A stretch of DNA of 15,743 bases from NCBI GenBank assembly GCA_964586775.1, contig CAZPJD010000023.1, positions 1 to 15,743 of the forward strand, written 5' to 3'. The stretch is from JADLEX01 sp964586775. GTDB lineage: Bacteria; Lernaellota; Lernaellaia; JACKCT01. The notes beneath the pieces were generated by a model. That model searched no databases. It saw only the letters and a program-made list of their open reading frames with translations, and was not told where the DNA came from. The position numbers and the translations under genes are program-made. Positions within the stretch are counted from its first letter, which is position 1. Each line of letters opens with the position of its first letter. Of this stretch, positions 1-7,692 are shown one piece after another.

Positions 1-503
<503 letters not shown>

Positions 504-518
504 AATAGTCGGCCTCAT

Positions 519-535
519 CCCTGACACGTTCAGGG
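519..535 (-). promoter_or_regulatory. Hairpin in the helicase mRNA leader, abutting its ribosome binding site
   Basis: CCCTGA and TCAGGG pair perfectly around a 5-nt loop (CACGT). On the helicase strand the hairpin ends about 15 nt before the start codon and touches the ATGAGG Shine-Dalgarno at 512-517. A stem in this place could modulate initiation, which would suit an RNA helicase acting on its own mRNA. The structure is seen in the sequence; the regulatory role is inference. Confidence 0.35.
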
Positions 536-592
536 TGACGGTAAACAAGCCTGCATCGAGGGAAATCGGAGGCGGTTTCGGTCGCCTCGTGA

Positions 593-608
593 CGCGTATT
601 TTTACGCG
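593..608. repeat. Perfect inverted repeat CGCGTA-TTTT-TACGCG
   Basis: A 16-nt palindrome with 6-bp arms and a 4-nt centre, lying about 90 nt upstream of the helicase start in the divergent region. It has the size and symmetry of a dimeric-repressor operator or a small RNA hairpin. No partner regulator is visible in the window. Confidence 0.4.
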
Positions 609-647
609 AGATCGCTGGAGGGTCGCTTACGTTGGCGGCCTTTATCA

Positions 648-667
648 TCGAAAAGTCTCGAAAAGTC
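648..667. repeat. Tandem duplication of TCGAAAAGTC
   Basis: The 10-mer TCGAAAAGTC occurs twice head to tail with no mismatch. Ten bp is close to one helical turn, so the two copies would face the same side of the DNA, as paired protein-binding sites often do. It may also be chance. Confidence 0.4.
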
Positions 668-822
668 AAGCAGTTGAACTTGCATCGATATTCGCCGCCC
701 GTCTTGACGAAAATCCGGGGCATGGGTTGGATTCCACTTTCCCGCTTCACATGGGACGCCACGCGACAGAACACGGGAAACTGGAAGTCCATGCCAAAGG
801 CAAAAAAGAGGGTGGGCAAGTC

Positions 823-851
823 TTGGCGACGCGGCGCGCCCGCGGTAGACG
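823..851 (+). promoter_or_regulatory. Candidate sigma70-type promoter for the DUF488 cassette
   Basis: TTGGCG (823-828), a 17-nt spacer, then TAGACG (846-851). Expected transcription start is near 858, leaving a leader of about 20 nt before the GTG at 879. The -35 box matches the consensus at 4 of 6 positions and the -10 box at 3 of 6, so support is modest. Confidence 0.3.
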
Positions 852-878
852 TGGTGGTCCATCAAGAGGTGGTTGCGC

Positions 879-1529
879 GTGGCACTCGAACCGATCGAAA
901 CTCCGACGAGCGATTCGGTCGTGTTCTACACGATTGGACACTCCAACCATGACCTCGCGCGGTTTCTCGGTTTGCTGGCCGGGCACCGCGTGCAGGTGCT
1001 CGTCGACGCGCGCTCGTCCCCCCGGGTCCGGTATTCCACGCATTTCAACGCCGAGCCCCTGCGTCTGGCGGTCGAGGCGGCGGGGATTCGATACCTCTAC
1101 CTGGGCGGGGAACTCGGCGGGCGGCCAGCGGACCCCGCTTGCTATGACGAAGATGGCCGGGCGCGTTACGACGCCGTGGCGCGGACGCCGGGATTCGTTC
1201 GGGCGCTGGACGAGGCGATCGCGATCGCGCGCGTCCGGCGCGTGGCCCTGATGTGCGCCGAGGAAGACCCGACCGACTGTCACCGGCGGCTGCTGATCGG
1301 CCGCGTCGCGCGCGGGCTCGGCCACGCGGTGGTCCACATCCGCGGCGACGGCACGGCGCAGACCGAGGACGAGCTCGCGGAGTCGATTCGGCTCGCGGAC
1401 CCGCGACGAAATCAGCTCGACCTGTTCGCCCCGAAGGAGACCGAATGGAAATCCACACGATCGGTTTTACCAAAACGACGGCCCGGGACTTCTTCGAGCG
1501 ACTCCGACGAGCCCGAATACGACGACTGA
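879..1529 (+). CDS. DUF488 family protein (first paralogue)
   Basis: A 216-residue protein of the DUF488 family, whose biochemical role is not established to my knowledge. Visible family signatures are FYTIGHSNHD near the N-terminus (GHS at about 20-22), VDARSSPR (about 43-48), YLGGELGG (about 74-81), and the conserved block CAEEDPTDCHRRLL (Cys126, Cys134, His135). The family's usual ending QLDLF is present at about 179-183. After it comes a roughly 30-residue polar tail encoded largely by DNA that also encodes the start of the next gene. I chose GTG at 879 because AGAGGTGG at 865-872 is well spaced from it; a TTG at 873 sits on top of that site. It is the first gene of a three-gene cassette with a second DUF488 and a dual-OB protein. 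Confidence 0.88.
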   Translation: MALEPIETPTSDSVVFYTIGHSNHDLARFLGLLAGHRVQVLVDARSSPRVRYSTHFNAEPLRLAVEAAGIRYLYLGGELGGRPADPACYDEDGRARYDAVARTPGFVRALDEAIAIARVRRVALMCAEEDPTDCHRRLLIGRVARGLGHAVVHIRGDGTAQTEDELAESIRLADPRRNQLDLFAPKETEWKSTRSVLPKRRPGTSSSDSDEPEYDD

Positions 1530-1891
1530 TCGACGTGCGTTTGCACAACACGTCGCAGCTTGCGGGCTTCGCGAAGGCGGACGATCTCGCCTACTTTCTC
1601 GAGGCGTTATGCGGGATCGAATATGTGCACGAACCGGCGTTCGCGCCGACGGACGAACTGCTGAACGGGCTGAAGAAAACGAAATCCATCGGGTGGGACG
1701 AATTCGCGCGCAAATTCGCCCGGCTGCTCGACGAGCGGCGCGCGGCCGAGTTGGTGCCCCGAGCGCTGTTCGACCGGCCCGTCGCGCTGCTGTGCAGCGA
1801 GGCGACCGCCGAGCATTGTCATCGGCGGCTGGTTGCGGAGCACTTGGCGGCGAATTGGACCGACGAGAAGATCCGCATCGTGCATCTCTAG
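1445..1891 (+). CDS. DUF488 family protein (second, shorter paralogue)
   Basis: A 148-residue DUF488 protein starting MEIHTIGFTKTTARDFF, with LIDVRLHNTSQLAGF (about 31-45), the segment LKKTKSIGWDEFARKF, and the conserved LLCSEATAEHCHRRLV block near the C-terminus carrying the Cys and Cys-His-Arg residues of the family. It belongs to the branch with an IGFT start and a K-K rich middle segment, so it is not a recent copy of its neighbour. Its ATG overlaps the upstream gene by 85 nt in another frame and is backed by a Shine-Dalgarno GAAGGAG (1434-1440) inside that gene, five nt before the start. The overlap implies coupled translation from one mRNA. Function is unknown; a nucleic-acid-related role is suggested only by the neighbouring dual-OB gene. 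Confidence 0.9.
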   Translation: MEIHTIGFTKTTARDFFERLRRARIRRLIDVRLHNTSQLAGFAKADDLAYFLEALCGIEYVHEPAFAPTDELLNGLKKTKSIGWDEFARKFARLLDERRAAELVPRALFDRPVALLCSEATAEHCHRRLVAEHLAANWTDEKIRIVHL

Positions 1892-1915
1892 ATCGACGCG
1901 GCGTCCGGAGGCGGG

Positions 1916-2599
1916 ATGAAACTCGTGGTCTGTCACCTCACGCGCATGAAGGCCGGCACGATCTGCATCGCGGGAATCGACGCGGAGACCGGTCGATTCG
2001 CGCGCCCGGTGCTGCCGCACGAGCGCGGCCAGTTCTCCTGTCTGTTGCTCGCGCGAAACGGCGGACCCGTGCGCATGGGCGCGGTGATCGACTTCGGTTC
2101 CGACGTGCCGCACCCCTCGCCGCCCGAGGTCGAGGATCATCGCGTCCCGGCGATTCCCCTTCGCTCGACCGAATGCCTCCCGCACGCCGAACTGTGGGCC
2201 GAACTCGAATCGCGCGCGTCGAATTCGCTCGCGGACATCTTCGGCCCGGACCTCGCGCCGCTCGAGGGCGCGTCGTTCGGCGTACCGGAGAATTCCGGGA
2301 CGGCGTCGCTCGGCGTCTTTCGTCCTGTCGCGCCTCCGATGCTCCAGCTCAAGCGCGACGCCGAGATGAAAGAAAGCCTGCGCGTGCGCGTCATGACCGA
2401 TCTGGGCATCGCCAACCTCAGTCTGACCGACGCGCGGTATTACGACGACGACAGCCGCCTCGTACCCGAGGCCGACGAGTGGACACAGCGCGTCAATGCG
2501 CGCTTTCGCCGCCGCGATCCCGTGTTGCTGTGCGTCGGCTTGACGCGCGCATTCCGCGGATACCACTGGCTTCAGGTCAACAACATCGTATTTCATTGA
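1916..2599 (+). CDS. Dual OB-domain protein (DuOB-like), likely nucleic-acid binding
   Basis: A 227-residue cytoplasmic protein without signal peptide or membrane segment. It resembles proteins annotated as dual OB domain-containing: the N-terminus MKLVVCHLTRMKAGTICIAG with GRFARPVLPHERGQ following is the usual opening (conserved Arg-Pro after the second strand), and the C-terminus LLCVGLTRAFRGYHWLQVNN matches the family's closing GL-R-F-G-W-L strand pattern. OB folds usually bind single-stranded nucleic acid or oligosaccharide. It starts 24 nt after the second DUF488 gene with a strong GGAGG about 4-5 nt ahead of the ATG, so it is the third member of the cassette. The fold assignment is from sequence resemblance; binding partner and role are inference. 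Confidence 0.75.
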   Translation: MKLVVCHLTRMKAGTICIAGIDAETGRFARPVLPHERGQFSCLLLARNGGPVRMGAVIDFGSDVPHPSPPEVEDHRVPAIPLRSTECLPHAELWAELESRASNSLADIFGPDLAPLEGASFGVPENSGTASLGVFRPVAPPMLQLKRDAEMKESLRVRVMTDLGIANLSLTDARYYDDDSRLVPEADEWTQRVNARFRRRDPVLLCVGLTRAFRGYHWLQVNNIVFH

Positions 2600-2749
2600 G
2601 GACGCTCGCCGGTTTTGTCCCGCCTTCTCTCTCTTCCGGTCGCCAGAATCCGTGGTAAGGGGTGACGGTCCGCAAAGAAGGTCTGGCCGAGGGCGGCGCG
2701 CGCGTGTAGGATGCGACCGCTCGATTTCGCGAAAATTCGGGAGTGCCTG
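2600..2749. other. Short intergenic region with a possible promoter for the PBP4-like gene
   Basis: 150 nt without a gene and without a clear terminator behind the dual-OB gene. TAGGAT (2707-2712) could be a -10 box for the following gene, with only a weak CTGGCC (2683-2688, 18-nt spacer) as -35. If used, transcription would begin near 2719, downstream of the ATG at 2711, which favours the ATG at 2750. Confidence 0.3.
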
Positions 2750-4225
2750 ATGAGGAGAATTTCACCGCGCCGCATGTGCGCGGCCGTGATGGTCGTATTG
2801 CTCTGCGCGTCGTTCGCGGCGGCCGCGAAGCCCAAGGCCAAGGCGAAGGCCAAACCCGCCGACAAGGGCCCCTCCGCGGTCAGCGCGACCACCGTCGAGG
2901 GCGTGCTGGCGAGCGCCGAACTCGCCGGCGCGAAGGTCGGCATCCTCGTGCAGAGCCTCGCCGACGGGCGCACGCTGCTCGCGAAGAACCCCGACGACGC
3001 GTTCATCCCCGCGTCCACCAACAAGGTCGTCACCGGCGCGGCGGCGCTCGACGTGCTCGGACCCAAGTACCAGTTCAAGACGGAGATTCTGATCGACGGC
3101 AAGATGGCCGCCGACGGCACGGTGAACGGCAACATTTACGTGCGCGGCACCGGCGATCCCTCGACCACCATCGAGGAGACGTGGCTCATCGCGCACCGCG
3201 TGTGGGGTCACGGCGTGCGCGCGGTGACCGGCGACGTGATCGCCGACGATTCGCGGTTCTCTCCCGAACGTTGGTACGGCCGCGACGTTTGGAACTACGC
3301 GAACCCCGCCTCGTACACGCAGCCCATGGGCGCGCTCGCGTTCAACTACAACACCGTGCAGGCGCACGTCGCCCCGGCGTCGGACGAGGGCGCGAGAGCG
3401 CACGTCACGCTCGAACCCGACAACAGCTACTACCAGCTCGACAACCAGGTCACGACCTGCGCCAAGTGCAAGTCTGTGCTGTCGATGCGCGTCGAGGGAC
3501 GCACGGCGACGGTCACCGGCCAGATCGCGGCGGGCGCGGAGCCGTGGACGACCTTTCAGCCCGTGAGCGAGCCCGCCGAATTCGCGGCAGCCGCCCTCAA
3601 GTCGCTCATCGAAAAAGAGGGCGTGAAGGTGACGGGGGTCGCGCGGCGCGGCGACGCTCCCGCCGGGACGCGGGTGCTGTTCCGCCACGAGAGCCGCGAC
3701 CTGTCGCTCATCGTGCGTTACATGATGCGCTGGTCGAACAACTTCGCCGCGGAGCAGCTCTTCAAAGCCGTCGGCGCGCACGCGTCGGGGCAGCAGGGCT
3801 CGCGCGAGACGGGCAAGGCGGCGGTCGAGGAGTTCATGACGCGCAACGGCCTTTGGCGCGACGGCGTGGTCGTCGCCGACGGCTCGGGCCTGTCCAAACT
3901 CAACCGCCAGACGCCGTCGTCGCTCGTCGCCATTCTCACTTGGGCGGCGAACCGCCCCGAGGTCTTCCCCGAGCTCGTCGAGTCGATGTCGGTGGCGGGG
4001 TCCGACGGCACGCTGCGCAAGCGCTTTCGCGGCACGCCCCTCGATGGCCGCGTCCGCGCCAAGACGGGCTATGTGGGCGGCGTGATCTGCCTCGCGGGTT
4101 ACGCGTGGAGCCCGCGCGGCGAGCCGTTCGCCTTCGCGATGCTCGTCAACAACCCCGGTCCCGGCTCGTCGGTCGGCGGCGTGCGCAACGCCATCGACCG
4201 CATCCTCGTGCTGCTCCTGTCGTAG
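2750..4225 (+). CDS. dacB: D-alanyl-D-alanine carboxypeptidase/endopeptidase, PBP4 family (peptidase S13)
   Basis: Periplasmic penicillin-binding protein that removes the terminal D-Ala from peptidoglycan stem peptides and cleaves D-Ala cross-links. The 491-residue product carries the three active-site motifs: STNK (nucleophile Ser89, Lys92), SNN (Ser329) and KTG (Lys438). DGSGLSKLNRQTP between the last two is also typical. A signal peptide (about 1-27, ending ASFAAAA) is followed by a short Lys/Ala/Pro-rich linker. Length fits the family (about 470-500). The large insert domain contains a CAKC pair (about residues 236-239), possibly a disulfide. I chose the ATG at 2750 because GGGAG lies 6 nt before it and the signal peptide starts there; the ATG at 2711 would add 13 residues. 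Confidence 0.95.
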   Translation: MRRISPRRMCAAVMVVLLCASFAAAAKPKAKAKAKPADKGPSAVSATTVEGVLASAELAGAKVGILVQSLADGRTLLAKNPDDAFIPASTNKVVTGAAALDVLGPKYQFKTEILIDGKMAADGTVNGNIYVRGTGDPSTTIEETWLIAHRVWGHGVRAVTGDVIADDSRFSPERWYGRDVWNYANPASYTQPMGALAFNYNTVQAHVAPASDEGARAHVTLEPDNSYYQLDNQVTTCAKCKSVLSMRVEGRTATVTGQIAAGAEPWTTFQPVSEPAEFAAAALKSLIEKEGVKVTGVARRGDAPAGTRVLFRHESRDLSLIVRYMMRWSNNFAAEQLFKAVGAHASGQQGSRETGKAAVEEFMTRNGLWRDGVVVADGSGLSKLNRQTPSSLVAILTWAANRPEVFPELVESMSVAGSDGTLRKRFRGTPLDGRVRAKTGYVGGVICLAGYAWSPRGEPFAFAMLVNNPGPGSSVGGVRNAIDRILVLLLS

Positions 4226-4451
4226 TGTGAACCGGTCGCCCGCGCGACACCGTGGATCGCCAAGGGAGGAAAGCCGGCCGGTTTGCCCTTGGGATTGCGT
4301 TTCGTCATCAAGTCGTCTTGCGCTCGACGACAATCTGGAATAGGAAGAGAAGCGGCTCGCTGGGTCGGCCTGCGAGGGAGATCTCACAACGTGGTTTTTT
4401 CCCGGCGTTGATCGCGGGGACGGATTTCGCGGCTTCGAAGGAGGATGAAGG
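4226..4451. other. Intergenic region before the acidic secreted protein
   Basis: 226 nt without a supported gene. The short open frames lack ribosome binding sites. TTGCGC (4318-4323), a 17-nt spacer and TAGGAA (4341-4346) form a weak promoter candidate that would give a leader of about 100 nt. No clear terminator follows the PBP4-like gene, so read-through into the next gene is possible. Confidence 0.3.
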
Positions 4452-5117
4452 ATGATCCGATGGCGTTTGGTTTCCCTGATGCTGGCGATGATGCTCGTCG
4501 TGCCGGTGGCCGGCTTCGCGCAGGACGACGACGTGACGGACGACGACGCGGCGGACGACGACGCGACGGACGACGATGCGGCGGACGACGACGCGGCGGA
4601 TGACGACGCCACTGGCGAAGGATTCGACGGGACGCTCGAGTTCATGTCCCCCGACGCGTTGGCGCCCAACTCGGAGTACAACTTCGAGTTCCGCGTCACC
4701 AACACCACTTCGGCCGAGGTCGATGGCGATCATTGGATCTACCTCGTCGAGATCTACATGCCGAGCCCCGAATACGCGATCAACGGCGAACTCATGTCGC
4801 CGACGGCCCTTCACGATGGCGACTGGACCGCGGAGCTGCTCGAGGACGTGACCGACAGCCCGGGCATCCGCTGGATGCATTCGAGCGTCGTCACCTCGGC
4901 CGCGTTCGGCGACATCCGCGAAGGCGAATACCTCGACTTCGCGTTCACCGCGACGTCCGACGCCGAGGGCTCCGACGGCTTCGACTTCCGCCTCGTCACG
5001 CAGAACGACGATTTCGTTACCGGCACCGCCTACGTCGGCGACGAACCGGACGACGACGACACGACGGACGAAGGCGACGACGACGACGATGACGATGACG
5101 ACGGTTGCGGCTGCTGA
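4452..5117 (+). CDS. Secreted acidic protein with Asp-rich repeats and C-terminal Cys-Gly-Cys
   Basis: I do not recognise a named family. The 221-residue product has a signal peptide (about 1-23, ending VAGFA), then six pentapeptide repeats of the form DDD(A/V)(A/T) at residues 25-54. A globular domain of about 140 residues follows, rich in Asp, Glu and aromatics and probably beta-sandwich. The protein ends in a second acidic run of nine Asp and then GCGC. The two terminal cysteines are the only ones in the whole protein. No hydrophobic helix or Arg cluster follows, so it is not a complete MYXO-CTERM or LPXTG-type signal. GGAGG stands 9 nt upstream of the ATG. A strong terminator lies 33 nt behind the stop, so the gene ends here as written. 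It sits directly upstream of dsbD. Confidence 0.85.
   Translation: MIRWRLVSLMLAMMLVVPVAGFAQDDDVTDDDAADDDATDDDAADDDAADDDATGEGFDGTLEFMSPDALAPNSEYNFEFRVTNTTSAEVDGDHWIYLVEIYMPSPEYAINGELMSPTALHDGDWTAELLEDVTDSPGIRWMHSSVVTSAAFGDIREGEYLDFAFTATSDAEGSDGFDFRLVTQNDDFVTGTAYVGDEPDDDDTTDEGDDDDDDDDDGCGC
4524..4613 (+). repeat. 15-nt coding repeat, six units of DDDxx
   Basis: Six in-frame 15-nt units encoding DDDVT, DDDAA, DDDAT, DDDAA, DDDAA and DDDAT. GAC dominates with an occasional GAT. It forms the N-terminal end of the mature secreted protein. Such GAC-rich tracts can expand or contract by slippage. Confidence 0.9.
5049..5114 (+). repeat. Acidic C-terminal tail ending in GCGC
   Basis: Codes for residues 200-221 of the secreted protein: a DDDD run, a TTDEG spacer, nine consecutive Asp and the closing GCGC. 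It parallels the tail of the Kelch protein encoded at 7696-7839 on the other strand. Confidence 0.85.
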
Positions 5118-5149
5118 ACCCGTACGTCACTTCGAGATTCGCAAAAACT

Positions 5150-5176
5150 CCCGGTCCTCGGACCGGGTTTTTTTTT
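5150..5176 (+). terminator. Strong intrinsic terminator behind the acidic secreted protein
   Basis: CCCGGTC (5150-5156), a CTCG tetraloop and GACCGGG (5161-5167) form a perfect 7-bp GC-rich stem, followed at once by nine T (5168-5176). An A-run before the stem (5143-5147) could give weak activity on the other strand. It separates the acidic protein gene from dsbD. Confidence 0.92.
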
Positions 5177-5257
5177 CGACGTCGACTCTGTCCGCCCCGT
5201 TTTCCTGACCGATGAGCGAAAACCGACCGGGGTTCGGCGCGGCTCGACCGATTGCCC

Positions 5258-5286
5258 GTGACAGAGCCGGAAACGGGGATTAGGAT
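5258..5286 (+). promoter_or_regulatory. Candidate sigma70-type promoter of dsbD
   Basis: GTGACA (5258-5263), a 17-nt spacer and TAGGAT (5281-5286). The expected transcription start near 5293 lies 25 nt before the ATG at 5318 and excludes the longer open frame that begins at 5252. It follows directly after the terminator, as expected for a separately transcribed gene. Confidence 0.45.
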
Positions 5287-5317
5287 CGCGGCGTATCGTC
5301 CGAACATGAGGACGGCA

Positions 5318-7618
5318 ATGCGGTTTCCAGTGGCGAGATTCTTCGTTTCGGCAGCGGTTTTCACCTGGCTCGTGCTCGTGCACGCGGGCGTCGCGGCGGC
5401 ACAAACAACCACCGCGCCCGACGACACCACCAAGCCCCACGTGCGTGTGGAGCTGGTGGCCGACGTGGACGCCATCGCCCCCGGGGCTTCGTTTCGGCTC
5501 GGCGCGCGTTTCGACATCGATCCCGAGTGGCACATCTACTGGCTGAATCCGGGCGACGCGGGCATTCCGACCGAGGCGAAGTTCGCCGCGCCGGACGGGT
5601 TCACGCTCTCGCCCACGCGTTACCCCGCCCCCGAATTCTTCGGCGCCGGCACGCCGCTGGCCGGCTACGGTTACGAAAAAGAGGTGGCGCTTTTCGCCGA
5701 TGTCGCCGCGCCCGCGCCACTCGCCGACGCCAAAGTCACGTTCAAAGCCGAGACGAGCTGGCTCGTCTGCCGCCACACGTGCATCCCCGGCTCGGCGAAC
5801 GTGGAGCTGACGCTTCCCGTGAAGAGCGCGGCGGGCGCGTCGAAACATGCGCCGCTCCTGCAGGCCGCCGCCGCGAGCGTGCCGGTCGCGGTGGACGCGC
5901 TCCCCGGCTTCTCGGTGGCGGGCACGCTCAGCGAGCCAAGAATCGCCGCGGACCGCGATTTCTCGGCGAAGTTCGTCGTCACGGCACCGTCCGGTGCAAC
6001 CATCGCGCCGCTCGCCGCCGCGAACCGGCCCTTCCTGATTCCCGGGCCAATGACGGGTTACGAGGTCATCGCGGTCGAACCCGATGCCAAACCCGGCGAG
6101 GCGAAGGGCGCCGCCACGGCGATCATCAAGGCGAAGACCTTTCCCGGCGAGGGCGCGGATGAGCGCATCGGCGGTGTGTTCCAGTTTCGGCTGACCGACG
6201 CGTCGGGTTCGCGCGACGTCGCGCTGGTTCACGACATCGCCCTGCCGCGCGGAACGGCCGCCGCCCCGGTTGCGAGCGTCGAGGCGAACGTGCCGGCGGC
6301 CCCCGCGCCACCCGCACCGCCAGCGCGCGTACTGTTGATGCTGGCGTTCGCGTTCATCGGCGGCGTGATCCTTAACATCATGCCGTGCGTGCTGCCGGTG
6401 ATCTCGATCAAGATCTTCTCGCTCGTGAAGCACGCCGACTACACGCGCGCCGAGATCCGCCACCACGGCCTCGCCTACACGGGCGGCATCGTGCTCAGCT
6501 TTGTCGTGCTCGCCACGGTGATCGCCGCGCTCAAGTCGAGCGGCGAGGCGGTGGGGTGGGGATTCCAGTTCCAGTCGCCGCTCTTCGTCGCGCTGCTGAC
6601 CGCGTTCGTCTTCGTCTTCGCGCTCTCGATGCTCGGCGTCTTCGAGATCGTCGGCCCGGGCCGCGCGGTGGAAAAGGCCGAGCGCGCCGCCGAACACGCC
6701 ACGCAGCGGATCGTCAAGGCGACGCTGCATGCCGAGGCCGACACGTCGAGCGAGGGCGTGGCGGGTTCGTTTCTCTCGGGCGTCTTCGCCACCGTCCTCG
6801 CCACGCCGTGCACCGCGCCGTTTCTGGGCGCGGCGCTCGGTTTCGCGTTCACGCAGCCCCTGCCCGTCATCTTTGCCACCTTCGTGATGGTGGGGCTTGG
6901 CCTCGCGCTGCCCTTCCTGCTGCTCGCGTTCGTGCCCGCGTGGACGCGCTTTCTGCCGCGCCCCGGCGATTGGATGAACACCTTCAAGGAGATCATGGGC
7001 TTTTTGCTCGTCGCCACGGTGGTGTGGCTGCTCGACGTGCTCGGCAAACAGGTCGGCCCGACGGGGCTGACGCGCGTGATCGGCTATCTCGCGCTGCTAT
7101 CCGTCTCGGCGTGGATCTGGGGGCGGTGGGGCCAACTGATGCGTGCGAACGCGGTGCGTCTGCGCGCGGCGGCGGTCGCGGCGGCGATTGCCGTGGCGGG
7201 GTCGTTCCTGCTGCGTTTCGAGCCTTTCGCCGTGGCGGGCAGCGATGCCTTCGACCCCGAGGGGATCGCGTGGCAGAAGTTTTCGGAAGAAAAGGTCGCG
7301 CAGCTCGTCGCGGATGGAAAGCCGGTTTTCATCGACTTCACGGCGGCGTGGTGCTGGACCTGCAAGGTGAACGAGAAGGCCGTGATCGAGACCGACGAGA
7401 TCCGCGCGGCGCTCGAAAAATACGGCTTCGCGGCGCTCAAGGGCGATTGGACGAACAAGGACCCGGCGATCACTGCGTACCTGAAACGCCACGGCCGGGC
7501 GGGCGTGCCGATGTACGTGGTGATCTCGCCCAAATCGCCCGATGCGCCGAACGTGCTGCCCGAGGTGATCACCAAGGACACGGTGCTGACCGCGCTCGAG
7601 CGGGCCTCGGGCGGCTGA
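5318..7618 (+). CDS. dsbD: Thiol:disulfide interchange protein, DsbD/ScsB type
   Basis: Inner-membrane protein that carries electrons from cytoplasmic thioredoxin to periplasmic disulfide partners, for example disulfide isomerases and cytochrome c maturation factors. Of 766 residues, a signal peptide (about 1-29, ending GVAAAQ) is followed by a DsbD N-terminal-type periplasmic domain with WHIYWLNPGDAG and a CRHTC pair (Cys151, Cys155). Then come about eight membrane segments with MPCVLPV (Cys357) and ATPCTAP (Cys498), and a C-terminal thioredoxin-like domain with WCWTCK (Cys679, Cys682). All three redox pairs are present. It is longer than E. coli DsbD (about 570 residues) and fits the ScsB-like group with an enlarged N-terminal domain. 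I chose ATG 5318 because GAGGA ends 5 nt before it. It lies between two secreted proteins that end in Cys-x-Cys. Confidence 0.95.
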   Translation: MRFPVARFFVSAAVFTWLVLVHAGVAAAQTTTAPDDTTKPHVRVELVADVDAIAPGASFRLGARFDIDPEWHIYWLNPGDAGIPTEAKFAAPDGFTLSPTRYPAPEFFGAGTPLAGYGYEKEVALFADVAAPAPLADAKVTFKAETSWLVCRHTCIPGSANVELTLPVKSAAGASKHAPLLQAAAASVPVAVDALPGFSVAGTLSEPRIAADRDFSAKFVVTAPSGATIAPLAAANRPFLIPGPMTGYEVIAVEPDAKPGEAKGAATAIIKAKTFPGEGADERIGGVFQFRLTDASGSRDVALVHDIALPRGTAAAPVASVEANVPAAPAPPAPPARVLLMLAFAFIGGVILNIMPCVLPVISIKIFSLVKHADYTRAEIRHHGLAYTGGIVLSFVVLATVIAALKSSGEAVGWGFQFQSPLFVALLTAFVFVFALSMLGVFEIVGPGRAVEKAERAAEHATQRIVKATLHAEADTSSEGVAGSFLSGVFATVLATPCTAPFLGAALGFAFTQPLPVIFATFVMVGLGLALPFLLLAFVPAWTRFLPRPGDWMNTFKEIMGFLLVATVVWLLDVLGKQVGPTGLTRVIGYLALLSVSAWIWGRWGQLMRANAVRLRAAAVAAAIAVAGSFLLRFEPFAVAGSDAFDPEGIAWQKFSEEKVAQLVADGKPVFIDFTAAWCWTCKVNEKAVIETDEIRAALEKYGFAALKGDWTNKDPAITAYLKRHGRAGVPMYVVISPKSPDAPNVLPEVITKDTVLTALERASGG

Positions 7619-7641
7619 GGCGGGAACGCGCGAGAAAGAAT

Positions 7642-7675
7642 CGGGGCGGGAGTGTTTCCCGCCCCGAAGTGTTTT
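7642..7675. terminator. Hairpin terminator shared by convergent dsbD and Kelch-protein genes
   Basis: CGGGGCGGGA (7642-7651), a 5-nt loop and TCCCGCCCCG (7657-7666) form a perfect 10-bp stem, followed on the + strand by AAGTG and a run of T to 7675. It lies 23 nt behind the dsbD stop and 26 nt behind the stop of the opposing gene. It is a good terminator for dsbD; on the other strand the T-tract is broken, so activity there is less sure. Confidence 0.8.
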
Positions 7676-7692
7676 TACGAGATCAATCCGGA

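Larger units (their letters stand above)
504..878. other. Divergent intergenic region between helicase and DUF488 cassette
   Basis: About 375 nt with no convincing gene. The short open frames here lack a recognisable product and a good ribosome binding site. From left to right it holds a 17-nt hairpin next to the helicase Shine-Dalgarno (519-535), a second inverted repeat (arms 569-574 and 583-588), a perfect 6-bp palindrome around TTTT (593-608), a tandem 10-mer duplication (648-667), and a candidate promoter for the DUF488 genes (823-851). It is visibly richer in A and T than the flanking genes. I see no tRNA and no known riboswitch. A small RNA cannot be excluded. Confidence 0.6.

Noticed and set aside
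535..1251. Open frame of 238 codons over the helicase-DUF488 gap
   Set aside because: It overlaps the DUF488 gene in another frame, lacks a ribosome binding site, and has no recognisable motif.
2762..4708. A 648-codon open frame on the - strand opposite the PBP4-like gene
   Set aside because: The + strand carries the complete SxxK, SxN and KTG motifs. The antisense product is low-complexity Arg/Ala/Val sequence, partly from antisense reading of the Asp repeats (Ser/Val-rich).
4452..5117. Complete MYXO-CTERM or GlyGly-CTERM sorting signal at the C-terminus
   Set aside because: The protein stops right after GCGC. Neither the other frames nor the 33 nt before the terminator encode a hydrophobic helix and Arg cluster.
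5252..5317. Upstream start for dsbD at the first codon of the open frame
   Set aside because: It would place the signal peptide behind a 22-residue charged extension, has no ribosome binding site, and lies over the candidate promoter.
5030..6730. A 566-codon open frame on the - strand opposite dsbD
   Set aside because: It is the shadow of dsbD codon bias, rich in Arg and Gly, with no domain, and it crosses the terminator at 5150-5176.
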